Source of the DNA: Brevibacterium gallinarum
GTDB taxonomy: Bacteria > Actinomycetota > Actinomycetes > Actinomycetales > Brevibacteriaceae
NCBI RefSeq assembly: GCF_014836885.1
Contig: NZ_JACSPY010000001.1
Location: 124,001 to 188,000, forward strand
DNA: 64,000 nucleotides
Direction of reading: 5' to 3'
In this document: in pieces, positions 43,834-52,147 of the stretch
How positions within the stretch are numbered: the first letter of the stretch is position 1
How the letters are laid out: each line of letters starts with the position of its first letter
Notes under the pieces: generated by a model
Database searches by the model: none
Told to the model about the DNA's origin: nothing
The model's input: only the letters and a program-made list of their open reading frames with translations
Position numbers and translations under genes: made by a program

Positions 43834-44946
43834 GTGGATTCCAAACTCTTTGAGACTCCCTTCGGAGTCGACCCAGATGACCCGATCCTCGAGCTGCCGA
43901 AGGTGTCGCTGCACGACCACCTCGACGGCGGCCTGCGCCCGCAGACGATCATCGACCTCGCCGCCGAGATCGGCCATGAGCTGCCGGCCACCGACGCCGA
44001 GGCGCTGCGCCGCTGGTTCTCCGAGTCCGCGAACTCCGGTGACCTGCCGCGTTACCTGGAGACCTTCGACCACACCATCGCCGTCATGCAGACCGCTGAG
44101 GGCCTGACCCGGGTGGCACGCGAATGGGCCCTCGACCAGGTCGCCGACGGTGTCTTCTACGCTGAGGCCCGCTGGGCACCCGAACAGCATGTGCAGCAGG
44201 GACTGTCGATGGACGAGGCCGTCGAGGCTGTGCAGCGCGGGCTCGACGAAGCCGATGCGATCGCTGCTGAGAACGGCCGCTTCATCCGCACCGGCCAGAT
44301 CATCACCGCCATGCGGCACGCCGACAACAGCCGTGCTGTCGCCGAACTCGCCCTGCGCCACCGCGACCGCGGCGTCGTCGGCTTCGACATCGCAGGCGCC
44401 GAAGACGGCTTCCCGCCGGCTGACCACCTCGCCGCCTTCGAGCTCTTGCACCGCGAGTGCTTCCCGGTCACCATCCACGCAGGCGAAGCCGCCGGGGTGG
44501 AGAGCATCCACGCCGCGGTGCAGATCTGCCACGCCCAGCGCATCGGCCACGGCGTCCGGCTCATCGAGGACATGCAGTTCACCGGTGAGAACGGCAGCGG
44601 CGGCCTCGGCCGGCTCTCAGCCTGGATCCTCGACCACCAGGTGCCCCTGGAACTGTGCCCGTCATCAAACCTGCAGACCGGGGCTGCGACCTCGATCGAG
44701 GGCCACCCGATCACCCGGTTCAAGGAGCTCGGCTACGCGATCACCGTCAACCCGGACAACCGGCTGATGTCGGCGACCTCGATGACCCGTGAGATGCGCC
44801 TGCTCGTCGACCGCGCCGGCTGGCAGCAGCCGGACCTCGAATGGGCGACCGTCAACGCCCTGGGTGCGGCATTCCTGCCCCACGATGCGCGCAACCGGTT
44901 CCTCGATGACCTCGTGATCCCAGGCTTCGAGCGTCTGGACCTGTGA
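43834..44946 (+). CDS. add: Adenosine deaminase
   Basis: A 370-residue zinc enzyme converting adenosine to inosine. Motifs: LHDHLDGGLRP, HAGEAAGVESI, RIGHGVRL and CPSSNLQTGA. GTG 43834 is chosen because TAAGCT (43821-43826) is seven bases upstream and the family start follows; an upstream ATG at 43777 lies in repeat DNA. Together with the BMP lipoprotein it suggests nucleoside salvage. Confidence 0.93.
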   Translation: MDSKLFETPFGVDPDDPILELPKVSLHDHLDGGLRPQTIIDLAAEIGHELPATDAEALRRWFSESANSGDLPRYLETFDHTIAVMQTAEGLTRVAREWALDQVADGVFYAEARWAPEQHVQQGLSMDEAVEAVQRGLDEADAIAAENGRFIRTGQIITAMRHADNSRAVAELALRHRDRGVVGFDIAGAEDGFPPADHLAAFELLHRECFPVTIHAGEAAGVESIHAAVQICHAQRIGHGVRLIEDMQFTGENGSGGLGRLSAWILDHQVPLELCPSSNLQTGAATSIEGHPITRFKELGYAITVNPDNRLMSATSMTREMRLLVDRAGWQQPDLEWATVNALGAAFLPHDARNRFLDDLVIPGFERLDL

Positions 44947-44950
44947 TTCC

Positions 44951-45505
44951 ATGAGCGGCAAGCGACGCAAGCGCAGCGCCGGGGGAGACGACTCCGTTCA
45001 CATCCACCCGTCCGATACCGCCCCGTCCCCGTCTGCCGACGAGACCGCAGGCACAGCCGGAAGCCCGCTGATCCCGGGCACGCCGATGGCCACCCGCCCC
45101 TGGACGCTGTGGCTGGCCATCGCGATGGTCGTCCTCGAAGCCGTCGTCCTCGTCGTGGCCGCGGTGTTCTTCGTGCGCACCGGAGGCGCAGCCAGCCCTG
45201 AGCTGCGCAGCTCTCTGTTCGGGCTGGCCGTCATGTTCGTCATCATGGCCACCGGCCTGATGCTCGTCGCCCGCGGACTGCACCGGATGCGCCGCTGGGC
45301 GCGCCCGGCGACCGTGGCCTGGCAGCTGCTCCAGGCGCTGTTCGGCCTGTCGATGTGGGGTGCCGGCATGGCGCTGCAGGTCGGGGCGATCCTGCCGGCG
45401 GTGCTGTGCCTCTTCGGGCTCTTCAGCCCCGCCAGCGTGCGCGCCTACGAACAGGCGCTCGGTGCCGGCGGCAGCGAACAGCACCTCGACCAGCAAAAGG
45501 ACTGA
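44951..45505 (+). CDS. Four-helix membrane protein of unknown function
   Basis: A 184-residue protein. The first 45 residues are hydrophilic, beginning MSGKRRKRSAGG. Four hydrophobic segments follow: LWLAIAMVVLEAVVLVVAAV, LFGLAVMFVIMATGLMLVA, VAWQLLQALFGLSMWGAGM and VGAILPAVLCLFGLFS. It starts four bases after add and probably shares its transcript. The family is not recognised. Confidence 0.75.
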   Translation: MSGKRRKRSAGGDDSVHIHPSDTAPSPSADETAGTAGSPLIPGTPMATRPWTLWLAIAMVVLEAVVLVVAAVFFVRTGGAASPELRSSLFGLAVMFVIMATGLMLVARGLHRMRRWARPATVAWQLLQALFGLSMWGAGMALQVGAILPAVLCLFGLFSPASVRAYEQALGAGGSEQHLDQQKD

Positions 45506-45525
45506 CGAGACCGGGCCGGCTGGAA

Positions 45526-46359
45526 TCAGCCGCCGAGTTCGCTCTGCTCGGAGTCGTCATTCGACGTCGCGTCATCACCGGAGCCGCCACCTGAGCCGTC
45601 GCCAGCCCCGCTGCCGCCATCCCCGCTGCCGGAGTCGCCGCTGCCGGCGCCGTCGCGGTACGGGCCGCAGGCCTCGCCGAGGAAATCGCCGGCGAAGTCG
45701 CCACCGGAATCACGCAGGGCCAGCGCCGTCTGCTGAATGCCCCACCACACCTCGGGCGCGGCAGCCCAGCGCAGGCGCAGGTCCTCACGCTCAGCGGGAT
45801 CCTCGGCCAGATCCGAGGCCGCCAGCTCGATGCGGTCCTGGGCGTCATCGGCCGTGCAGCGGGCCTGCGAATCCGGGCCCTGCGGATTGAGCTCGGCGAT
45901 CTCATCGCCGCTGACCGTCGTGAGCGTGAACGCCGAATTGCCGAGCTGTTCGACCTCGAAGGTGCCCAGCACCTGGTAGAAGCTGCCCTCGTGCGCGCTC
46001 ACCTGCGCAGCATCGACATTCACCGTCACGCTGTTGGGCATATCCGGGGTCAGCGACACCTCACCGGAATCGGCGACATCGCCGAAGGTGCGCAGGTAGA
46101 CATTCAGGTAGGCCTCCTCGCCGTCAGCGGCGGCCTTCTCGAGGCCCTGCCACAGCGGGTCGTTGTCCTTCGCCCCACCCGGGGTGGTGTCGACGACGAC
46201 GACCGGGGGAGCGGAGTCCGGAGTCTCGACCGGGGTGACCTCCTCCGGGGACAGAGAGGGGCGCTGCTCGGGACGTTCGGACTCGTTGACGGCACAGCCG
46301 CTCAGCAGCAGGCCGGAGGCGCACGCTGCGGCGGGGAAGATGAGGAGGCGTCGGCTCAT
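45526..46359 (-). CDS. Hypothetical lipoprotein with Gly/Ser/Asp-rich tail
   Basis: A 277-residue protein with a signal peptide and lipobox (LLLSGCAVN, Cys about residue 22), then a Pro/Glu/Val-rich linker, a globular domain and a C-terminal tail of Gly, Ser and Asp. It is likely attached to the membrane outer face. The function is unknown. TAGACT lies six bases before the ATG, a leaderless arrangement. Confidence 0.75.
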   Translation of the reverse strand: MSRRLLIFPAAACASGLLLSGCAVNESERPEQRPSLSPEEVTPVETPDSAPPVVVVDTTPGGAKDNDPLWQGLEKAAADGEEAYLNVYLRTFGDVADSGEVSLTPDMPNSVTVNVDAAQVSAHEGSFYQVLGTFEVEQLGNSAFTLTTVSGDEIAELNPQGPDSQARCTADDAQDRIELAASDLAEDPAEREDLRLRWAAAPEVWWGIQQTALALRDSGGDFAGDFLGEACGPYRDGAGSGDSGSGDGGSGAGDGSGGGSGDDATSNDDSEQSELGG

Positions 46360-46365
46360 ATGCCG

Positions 46366-46371
46366 AGTCTA
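46366..46371 (-). promoter_or_regulatory. -10 box of a leaderless promoter for the lipoprotein
   Basis: Minus-strand TAGACT, six bases before the ATG at 46357-46359. Confidence 0.45.
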
Positions 46372-46376
46372 GAGAA

Positions 46377-47126
46377 TCACGGCCGCAGAGTGGCCAAGGC
46401 GGACACGTGTGCCGGGGAGATTCTCAGCTGCTCCAGCGTCGCTTCTGCCGGGTGGCGGTCGAGGAACTTCAGCAGCGCAGCCTTCCGGGAACCGGACCAG
46501 GCGGCGAACTCGTCGGCCTCCATGAAGTACTCCACCGGGTGACCCGAGGTCCTGTGGTGCTCGTTGACGACAGCGAGCGAGCGGACGTACTCCGCGGCAA
46601 TGACCGCAGGTTCGACACCGGCCAGCTGCAGCATCCACGCCGAGAACAGGCCCGTGCGATCCCGGCCGGCCGAGCAGTGCAGGTACACCGGGCCGGTCTC
46701 CAGCGCCTCGGCGAGACTCTCCAGGGCACCGGCGACCAGCCGCGGGAAGTGGGTGAGCAGCAGCGGGTACTGCTCGGGATGGTTGAGGAACGGATGGTCG
46801 ATGGCCCTGACATAGGCCTCATCGCTGAAGTCCTCGACCGGGCAGGTGCGGATGGCGAACCGGTCCCACGCCGCCTCGGGAACCTGCGGATCAGTCGGTC
46901 GGCGGCCCGCCTCGGCGGGGGCGCGCAGATCGACGACCGAACGGATCCCCAGGTCAGCCAGCTGCTCGATGCCGCGGGCGGTGATGAGCTCGCGGCGCCC
47001 GCCGGCGAACACGCGCCCGAGGCGGGTCAGGCCCCCAGCGGCTGGCAGGCCGCCGAGGTCGCGCGGGCCGAGGGCGCCGTCGACGGTGGGGAAGCGGTCA
47101 GCGAACATCAGGCGGTCAGCAGTCAT
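46377..47126 (-). CDS. Tyrosine-protein phosphatase (PtpB-like)
   Basis: A 249-residue protein with the active-site loop VYLHCSAGRDRTGLFSAW, an N-terminal RDLGGLPAAGG segment and VVDLRAPAE, as in the Y_phosphatase3 family that dephosphorylates phosphotyrosine, other phospho-residues or phosphoinositides. It overlaps marR by four bases, so it is co-expressed with, and perhaps controlled by, that regulator. Confidence 0.87.
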   Translation of the reverse strand: MTADRLMFADRFPTVDGALGPRDLGGLPAAGGLTRLGRVFAGGRRELITARGIEQLADLGIRSVVDLRAPAEAGRRPTDPQVPEAAWDRFAIRTCPVEDFSDEAYVRAIDHPFLNHPEQYPLLLTHFPRLVAGALESLAEALETGPVYLHCSAGRDRTGLFSAWMLQLAGVEPAVIAAEYVRSLAVVNEHHRTSGHPVEYFMEADEFAAWSGSRKAALLKFLDRHPAEATLEQLRISPAHVSALATLRP

Positions 47127-47641
47127 GTGGCAGTCTCCGGAGTCACGATGCGCGAACCGGTCTCGAAACCGGTCGACAGGGTGCGCAGCAGCTCGGTGAG
47201 CTTGCGCTTCTGGGCGTCGGTCAGCTCGGCGAGCAGGTCGGCCTCATGGACGAGGAGGTCGGACAGGGCGTTGTCGACCTTCTGCTTGCCGACCTCGGTC
47301 AGGGTCACGAGGATCGAACGGCGGTCCTTGGGATCCGGGCGGCGGGAGACCCAGCCGACCTTGACCAGACGGTCGATGCGGTTGGTCATCGTCCCCGAGG
47401 TCACCATCATCTCGCTGATGAGACGGGAGGGGGAGAGCTCATAGGGCTCGCCGGCGCGGCGCAGCGCGGAGAGCACGTCGAAGGCCCAGACCTCCAGCTC
47501 ATGGTCGTGGAAGGTCGACTTGCGTGCCTTGTCCAGTTGCTTGGACAGCCGGGAGACCCGCGAGAGCACCTCCATCGGGGCGACATCGAGATCGGGGCGC
47601 TCGCGCCGCCATGCCGCTACGATCCGATCGACTTCATCCAT
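47123..47641 (-). CDS. MarR family transcriptional regulator
   Basis: A 172-residue winged-helix regulator. The recognition region is LSPSRLISEMMVTSGTMTNR and the wing is RRPDPKDRRSILVTLTEVG. TAGACT six bases before its ATG indicates a leaderless mRNA. Inverted repeats immediately upstream (47671-47706) are probable autoregulatory operators. It is translationally coupled to the phosphatase. Confidence 0.9.
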   Translation of the reverse strand: MDEVDRIVAAWRRERPDLDVAPMEVLSRVSRLSKQLDKARKSTFHDHELEVWAFDVLSALRRAGEPYELSPSRLISEMMVTSGTMTNRIDRLVKVGWVSRRPDPKDRRSILVTLTEVGKQKVDNALSDLLVHEADLLAELTDAQKRKLTELLRTLSTGFETGSRIVTPETAT

Positions 47642-47971
47642 GACCCCAGTCTACTGCGATAGGGCCAGCGTCAAGATACTTTCCCGCAAAGCATCTTGAT
47701 ATCAAGGAACCTGCGGACGGCCACAGGCCCGGCCAGACGTCAGCACAATCACACTCGGCGCGCGGGATTCACCCGCCCGACGATGTGGCCAAACCGCCGA
47801 AGGCTACTAAAGTGAGGAATGGTCGACATGCGCTGGAGCCATGCCAGCCCAGCGGTCCGCACTCAGGTGAGGACCGCCTCGGCGGCGGTGACCCCAGCCA
47901 TCCGCAGAAGGAGCATCCGGCGCCCGGGCCGACCGCGCGCCGGGGCACCAACACTGACGTTAGGAACTCAC
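47642..47971. other. marR-sucC divergent intergenic region
   Basis: A 330-bp gap. The marR -10 (AGTCTA on plus, 47648-47653) and the MarR operators lie at the left. TACTAA (47805-47810) is a possible -10 for sucCD, giving a leader of about 155 nt. The open frame upstream of sucC through 47819-47971 has no conserved sequence. CCGCCTCGG is at 47874-47882. Confidence 0.4.
47671..47706. promoter_or_regulatory. Overlapping MarR-type operators
   Basis: TCAAGATACTTT (47671-47682) and AAAGCATCTTGA (47688-47699) are 12-bp arms with one mismatch. The second arm also forms the perfect 12-bp palindrome CTTGATATCAAG (47695-47706). This gives three half-sites. They lie about 20 bp upstream of the marR -10 region and could also affect sucCD. 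Confidence 0.6.
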
Positions 47972-49141
47972 GTGGATCTTTTTGAGTATCAGGCCCGTGA
48001 CCTGTTCGAGAAGCACGGTGTGCCCGTGCTCGGCGGACGGGTCGCTCAGACGCCGGAGGAAGCACAGGCCGCAGCCCAGGAGCTCGGCGGCGGCACCGTC
48101 GTCGTCAAGGCCCAGGTCAAGACCGGCGGCCGCGGCAAGGCCGGCGGCGTCAAGCTCGCCAAGTCACCCGAGGACGCCCGCGCCAAGGCCGAGGAGATCC
48201 TCGGACTCGACATCAAGGGCCACACGACCGAGAAGGTCATGATCGCCGAAGGCGCTGACATCGCCGAGGAGTACTACTTCTCGATCCTGCTCGACCGCGC
48301 CAACCGCTCCTACCTCGCCATGTGCTCGAAGGAGGGCGGCGTCGAGATCGAGACGCTGGCCAAGGAGCGCCCCGAAGCACTCGCCAAGGTCGACGTCAGC
48401 CCGCTGACCGGCATCGACGATGCCAAGGCCGCCGAGATCGCCTCCGAAGCCGGCTTCGAAGGCGAGGACGCGAAGAAGGTCGCCGAGGTCTTCACGCAGC
48501 TGTGGACCGTCTACGCCGAAGAGGACGCCACCCTCGTCGAGGTCAACCCGCTGGTCAAGACCGGCGACGGGAAGATCATCGCGCTCGACGGCAAGATCAC
48601 CCTCGACGACAACGCCGACTTCCGCCACGAAGACCACGGAGAGCTGCACGATATCAGCGCCGAGGACCCACTCGAGCTCAAGGCCAAGAAGCTCGGGCTC
48701 AACTACGTCAAGCTCGACGGCGAAGTCGGTGTCATCGGCAACGGCGCAGGACTCGTCATGTCGACCCTCGACGTCGTCGCCTACGCCGGTGAGGACCACG
48801 GCGGCGTCAAGCCGGCGAACTTCCTCGACATCGGCGGCGGCGCCTCGGCCGAGGTGATGGCCAACGGACTCGACGTCATCCTCGGCGACGAGCAGGTCAA
48901 GAGCGTCTTCGTCAACGTCTTCGGCGGCATCACCGCCTGCGACGCAGTCGCCAACGGCATCGTCAAGGCACTCGAGATCCTCGGCGACACCGCCTCGAAG
49001 CCGCTCGTCGTGCGACTCGACGGCAACAACGTTGACGAGGGCCGAAGGATCCTCGACGACGCCAACCACCCGCTGGTGACCCTGACCGACACGATGGACG
49101 GCGGCGCCGACAAGGCAGCCGAACTCGCCGCCAGCCGCTGA
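47972..49141 (+). CDS. sucC: Succinyl-CoA synthetase beta subunit
   Basis: A 389-residue ATP-grasp subunit of the TCA cycle enzyme making ATP or GTP with succinate from succinyl-CoA. Motifs: [37 protein letters not shown] and [16 protein letters not shown] 47972 gives the family start, after TAGGA; the extension to 47819 is rejected. sucD follows after 24 bp. Confidence 0.96.
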   Translation: MDLFEYQARDLFEKHGVPVLGGRVAQTPEEAQAAAQELGGGTVVVKAQVKTGGRGKAGGVKLAKSPEDARAKAEEILGLDIKGHTTEKVMIAEGADIAEEYYFSILLDRANRSYLAMCSKEGGVEIETLAKERPEALAKVDVSPLTGIDDAKAAEIASEAGFEGEDAKKVAEVFTQLWTVYAEEDATLVEVNPLVKTGDGKIIALDGKITLDDNADFRHEDHGELHDISAEDPLELKAKKLGLNYVKLDGEVGVIGNGAGLVMSTLDVVAYAGEDHGGVKPANFLDIGGGASAEVMANGLDVILGDEQVKSVFVNVFGGITACDAVANGIVKALEILGDTASKPLVVRLDGNNVDEGRRILDDANHPLVTLTDTMDGGADKAAELAASR

Positions 49142-49165
49142 TCCCATCCGAAAGGCTTAAGAACC

Positions 49166-50062
49166 ATGTCGATTTTCCTCCACTCTGACTCCAAGATCAT
49201 CGTGCAGGGCATCACCGGCGGTGAAGGCACCAAGCACACCGCCCGGATGCTCGCAGCCGGATCGCAGATCGTCGGCGGCGTCAACGCCCGCAAGGCCGGC
49301 ACCACCGTGTCCCACAAGGACAAGGACGGCAACGAGGTCGAACTTCCTGTCTTCGAATCCGTCGCCGAGGCGATGGAGAAGACCAGCGCCGATGTCTCGG
49401 TGGCCTTCGTGCCGCCGGCGTTCTCGAAGGACGCCGCGTTCGAAGCCATCGACGCCGGCATCGGACTGCTCGTCATCATCACCGAGGGCATTCCGGCCCA
49501 GGACGCCGCCCAGATCTGGGCGCACGCCTGCGAGAAGGGCAACAAGACCCGCATCATCGGCCCGAACTGCCCGGGCATCATCAGCCCCGAGCAGTCGCTG
49601 GCCGGCATCACCCCGGCCAACATCACCAGCCGCGGCAAGCTGGGCCTGGTGTCGAAGTCGGGCACGCTGACCTACCAGATGATGTACGAGCTGCGCGACC
49701 TCGGCTTCACCACCTGCATCGGCATCGGCGGTGACCCGATCATCGGCACCACCCACATCGATGCGCTCGAAGCGTTCCAGAACGACGACGAGACCGAGGC
49801 GATTGTGATGATCGGCGAGATCGGCGGTGACGCTGAGGAGCGTGCTGCCGAGTACATCAAGGCCCACGTCACCAAGCCGGTCGTCGGCTACGTCGCCGGC
49901 TTCACCGCGCCCGAGGGCAAGACGATGGGCCACGCCGGCGCGATCGTCTCCGGCTCCTCCGGCACCGCCGAGGCGAAGAAGGAAGCGCTCGAAGCTGCCG
50001 GTGTCAAGGTCGGCAAGACTCCGTCGGAGACCGCTCGCCTCATGCGCGAGATCCTCGGCTGA
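49166..50062 (+). CDS. sucD: Succinyl-CoA synthetase alpha subunit
   Basis: A 298-residue CoA-binding subunit. Motifs: [27 protein letters not shown] and the active-site phosphohistidine in [16 protein letters not shown]. It pairs with sucC and with the sdh operon in the window to cover consecutive TCA steps. Confidence 0.96.
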   Translation: MSIFLHSDSKIIVQGITGGEGTKHTARMLAAGSQIVGGVNARKAGTTVSHKDKDGNEVELPVFESVAEAMEKTSADVSVAFVPPAFSKDAAFEAIDAGIGLLVIITEGIPAQDAAQIWAHACEKGNKTRIIGPNCPGIISPEQSLAGITPANITSRGKLGLVSKSGTLTYQMMYELRDLGFTTCIGIGGDPIIGTTHIDALEAFQNDDETEAIVMIGEIGGDAEERAAEYIKAHVTKPVVGYVAGFTAPEGKTMGHAGAIVSGSSGTAEAKKEALEAAGVKVGKTPSETARLMREILG

Positions 50063-50107
50063 GTGCGCTGAAGCACTGGGTGTGCTGAAGCGCTTAGAGC
50101 TGAAGGC

Positions 50108-50159
50108 TGCTGCGGGCGCAGTGAGCTGAGAGGTGCTGCGGGCGCAGTGAGCTGAGAGG
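50108..50159 (+). repeat. 26-bp tandem duplication after sucD
   Basis: Identical 26-bp units at 50108-50133 and 50134-50159, followed by a partial third. The neighbouring 45 bp after the sucD stop also repeats CTGAAGC. Confidence 0.85.
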
Positions 50160-50229
50160 TGCTGGCGCGAAGCGCTGAACGCCGCTCGCTGAAGCGCTCT
50201 GCACCCGCGTGCGGTTCAGCTGCTTCATT

Positions 50230-50264
50230 CTGCGGGCCCTGGTCATCACGACCAGGGCCCGCAG
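50230..50264 (+). terminator. sucCD terminator
   Basis: A perfect 14-bp stem (50230-50243 with 50251-50264) with a 7-nt loop, 168 bp after the sucD stop, beyond the tandem duplication. Confidence 0.8.
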
Positions 50265-50327
50265 TGCTGTGCAGCCAAACGGAACGGATCTTCTGCCCCT
50301 CTCCGTCCTCTGTGCAGGTGGGGTTGT

Positions 50328-50390
50328 GAAAGTTAGAAAAGTTGTTCATGGTTTGGGAACCGGAAACCGTGAATAACTTTTCTAACTTTT
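50328..50390. repeat. AT-rich 27-bp inverted repeat (long hairpin)
   Basis: Arms 50328-50354 and 50364-50390 pair along all 27 positions if three G-U pairs are allowed, with a 9-nt loop. The arms are rich in AAAAGTTAGAAAAGTT-type sequence, very unlike the genome average. It lies between the sucCD terminator and a DUF559-type gene. It could be a strong bidirectional terminator, an RNase III site, or the remnant of a small mobile element. Confidence 0.8.
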
Positions 50391-50565
50391 CCGCCTGAGC
50401 CTCATGCTCGGCGTGAACTCGGGGCAGGGAGTGGTTCCAGCGGCGTGTGGAGCCGAGTGGCTCGCCGCGATTGGCCTCCGGCTGGGGAGCCGTTGAAAAG
50501 CGCTCGGTGTCCACAGCCTTTTCCAGCGGGCTGACAGTCTCGCTGCGATTGCCGACGCTGTCGTC

Positions 50566-51576
50566 ATGACTGATGAATCCTCGCAATCGCCGACCGCACA
50601 TGATGGTGTCAGGCCGGGTCTGATCCCAGTTCCAGCCTCCGAGCTGGTGGGCATCTCCCACTGGCGACGTTATGCCGCACGCCAGCCGTCAGCCACAGGC
50701 TGCCGCGGTGCGCATGTTCTCGCCTCGCAGCCGCCGCTGCCGAGCGGGCCAGCCTGGGCAGACGAAGAGTGGTATCAGGTGCGCTTCAAGCTTGCCTGCC
50801 TCAACGCTGTGCGCCCGGACGCGTTGGGAGCGCAGATCACCGCCGCGATCCTCCGGGGCTGGCCGGTCCCGCGGCGGCTCAAGGGCGGCGGCCTCACGGT
50901 GACGCTGCGGCCGGGCACTGGTCTGAGTCGACGCGGCGTGAAGGCGATCAAATCCAAGTGCTATGAACCCCACGCCATCTACAGCGTCCGGCTCAACCGC
51001 ATGGACTACGTCCTGTACGAGCTCGCACGCGTCATGAACGTCAGCGAGCTCGTCCACGTCATCGACGCGATGTGCGGGACGTGGCGGACGAACCCGGTGG
51101 CGACTGTCGCGCGGATCAGGTCGGCAGCTGAAGAGGCGCGCAACGTGTTCGGCAAGAAGAACCTGCTCACCGCCCTCGACCTCGCCCGCGACAAGGTCGG
51201 CTCACCGCAGGAGACGTGGCTGCGGCTGCTCATCGTCGGAGCCGGGCTGCCGACACCGCTCGTGTGCACACCGATCCAGCTGCCGCACGCCGAACACCTC
51301 TATCACCCGGATCTGGCCTACCGGGGTGCGCGCATCGCCATCGAGTACGAAGGCGGGCACCACCGCACCGATGCGTGGCAGTGGGAGCATGACATCCAGC
51401 GTGAGCGCACCTTCCGCATCGCCGGGTGGGAGTACTTCCGGATCACGAAGCGCACCGACATCCCCGAGTTCCTGACAGACCTCACCGCTGCACTCGACGA
51501 GCGCGCACCGCAGTGGCGCCGCCGCTCGCCCGATCCGAGCCTCAGCTCTTCTTCGCCCTGCTCTTCTTCGCCTTGA
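50566..51576 (+). CDS. DUF559-type protein with restriction-endonuclease-like C-terminal domain
   Basis: A 336-residue protein. The N-terminal two thirds (WRRYAARQPSATGCRG, TLRPGTGLSRRGVKAIKSKC, RMDYVLYELARVMNVSELVHV) resemble AbiEi-like transcription-factor/DUF559 proteins frequent in actinobacteria. The C-terminal domain carries PDLAYRGARIAIEYEGGHH, where Asp and the Glu pair fit a PD-(D/E)xK-like core. Its nuclease activity is unproven. The last 12 residues (Ser/Pro-rich) are read antisense to the Lys-rich tail of the convergent stress protein, a 35-bp overlap. Confidence 0.65.
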   Translation: MTDESSQSPTAHDGVRPGLIPVPASELVGISHWRRYAARQPSATGCRGAHVLASQPPLPSGPAWADEEWYQVRFKLACLNAVRPDALGAQITAAILRGWPVPRRLKGGGLTVTLRPGTGLSRRGVKAIKSKCYEPHAIYSVRLNRMDYVLYELARVMNVSELVHVIDAMCGTWRTNPVATVARIRSAAEEARNVFGKKNLLTALDLARDKVGSPQETWLRLLIVGAGLPTPLVCTPIQLPHAEHLYHPDLAYRGARIAIEYEGGHHRTDAWQWEHDIQRERTFRIAGWEYFRITKRTDIPEFLTDLTAALDERAPQWRRRSPDPSLSSSSPCSSSP

Positions 51577-51958
51577 CGGACACGACCGGCACCTCGGCGC
51601 CGAGGATGATGCGCTGGGCGGTCGAGCCCATGATGAGCTTGCCCACCAGCGAGCGCTCCCGGGAGCCGATGACGATCATGCGGACCTCCGGCGTCGCCTC
51701 GGCCAGGGCGAGGATCTCCTCGACCGGGTCGTTGCCGCGCAGGAACTGCTTGAGCTCCTGCCGGATCCCGGCGGCCTGCAGCTTGTCACCGAGTTCCCTG
51801 AGGTCCTCGGCGGTGGCGATGCCCTTCTCCTCGTGCGCCTCACCGATCCCGGCGTTGAGCACGAGCAGTGCCTCGTCGAACGCCCGCGCCTGCTCGATCC
51901 CGAAGTCGACGGCTGCCATGCCTTCGGGGCTGGGGGTGTATCCGACAAGAATGGTCAT
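51542..51958 (-). CDS. Universal stress protein family protein
   Basis: A 138-residue UspA-fold protein with the ATP-binding signature GSRERSLVGKLIMGSTAQRI (G-2x-G-9x-GS/T pattern). It ends in a basic tail KAKKSRAKKS. An AGGA precedes the ATG. It overlaps the end of the DUF559-type gene on the other strand. Confidence 0.88.
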   Translation of the reverse strand: MTILVGYTPSPEGMAAVDFGIEQARAFDEALLVLNAGIGEAHEEKGIATAEDLRELGDKLQAAGIRQELKQFLRGNDPVEEILALAEATPEVRMIVIGSRERSLVGKLIMGSTAQRIILGAEVPVVSVKAKKSRAKKS

Positions 51959-52074
51959 GCGTCCTGGCTCCTCTGCCGTGGTTCTCGCTGTCGCGCGCGG
52001 GAAACGTCCTGCTCACAAGCCTATCGACCGAGCCTGGCGAACAGAAGATGCACCGAGGCGTTTCATCGGTCACA

Positions 52075-52140
52075 TTCGCCTGCTCCCCAGACTGGTGGAC
52101 TTCGCCTGCTCCTCAGACTCATTCGCCTGCTCCCTAGACT
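52075..52140 (+). repeat. Imperfect tandem repeat forming the methyltransferase promoter
   Basis: TTCGCCTGCTCC followed by two variable bases and AGACT occurs at 52075-52093, 52101-52119 and 52122-52140. Only the third copy reads TAGACT, a -10 box, seven bases before ATG 52148. Confidence 0.8.
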
Positions 52141-52147
52141 GGTGGGC

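Larger units (their letters stand above)
50063..50565 (+). other. sucD-DUF559 intergenic region
   Basis: A 503-bp gap holding, in order, the 26-bp duplication, the sucCD terminator and the AT-rich 27-bp hairpin, then about 175 bp without an obvious gene. I see no RNA gene or clear promoter before 50566. Confidence 0.6.

Noticed and set aside
51833..52147. Longer methyltransferase starting at about 51833
   Set aside because: The extension is antisense to the universal stress protein and to repeats. The leaderless promoter at 52135-52140 fits ATG 52148.
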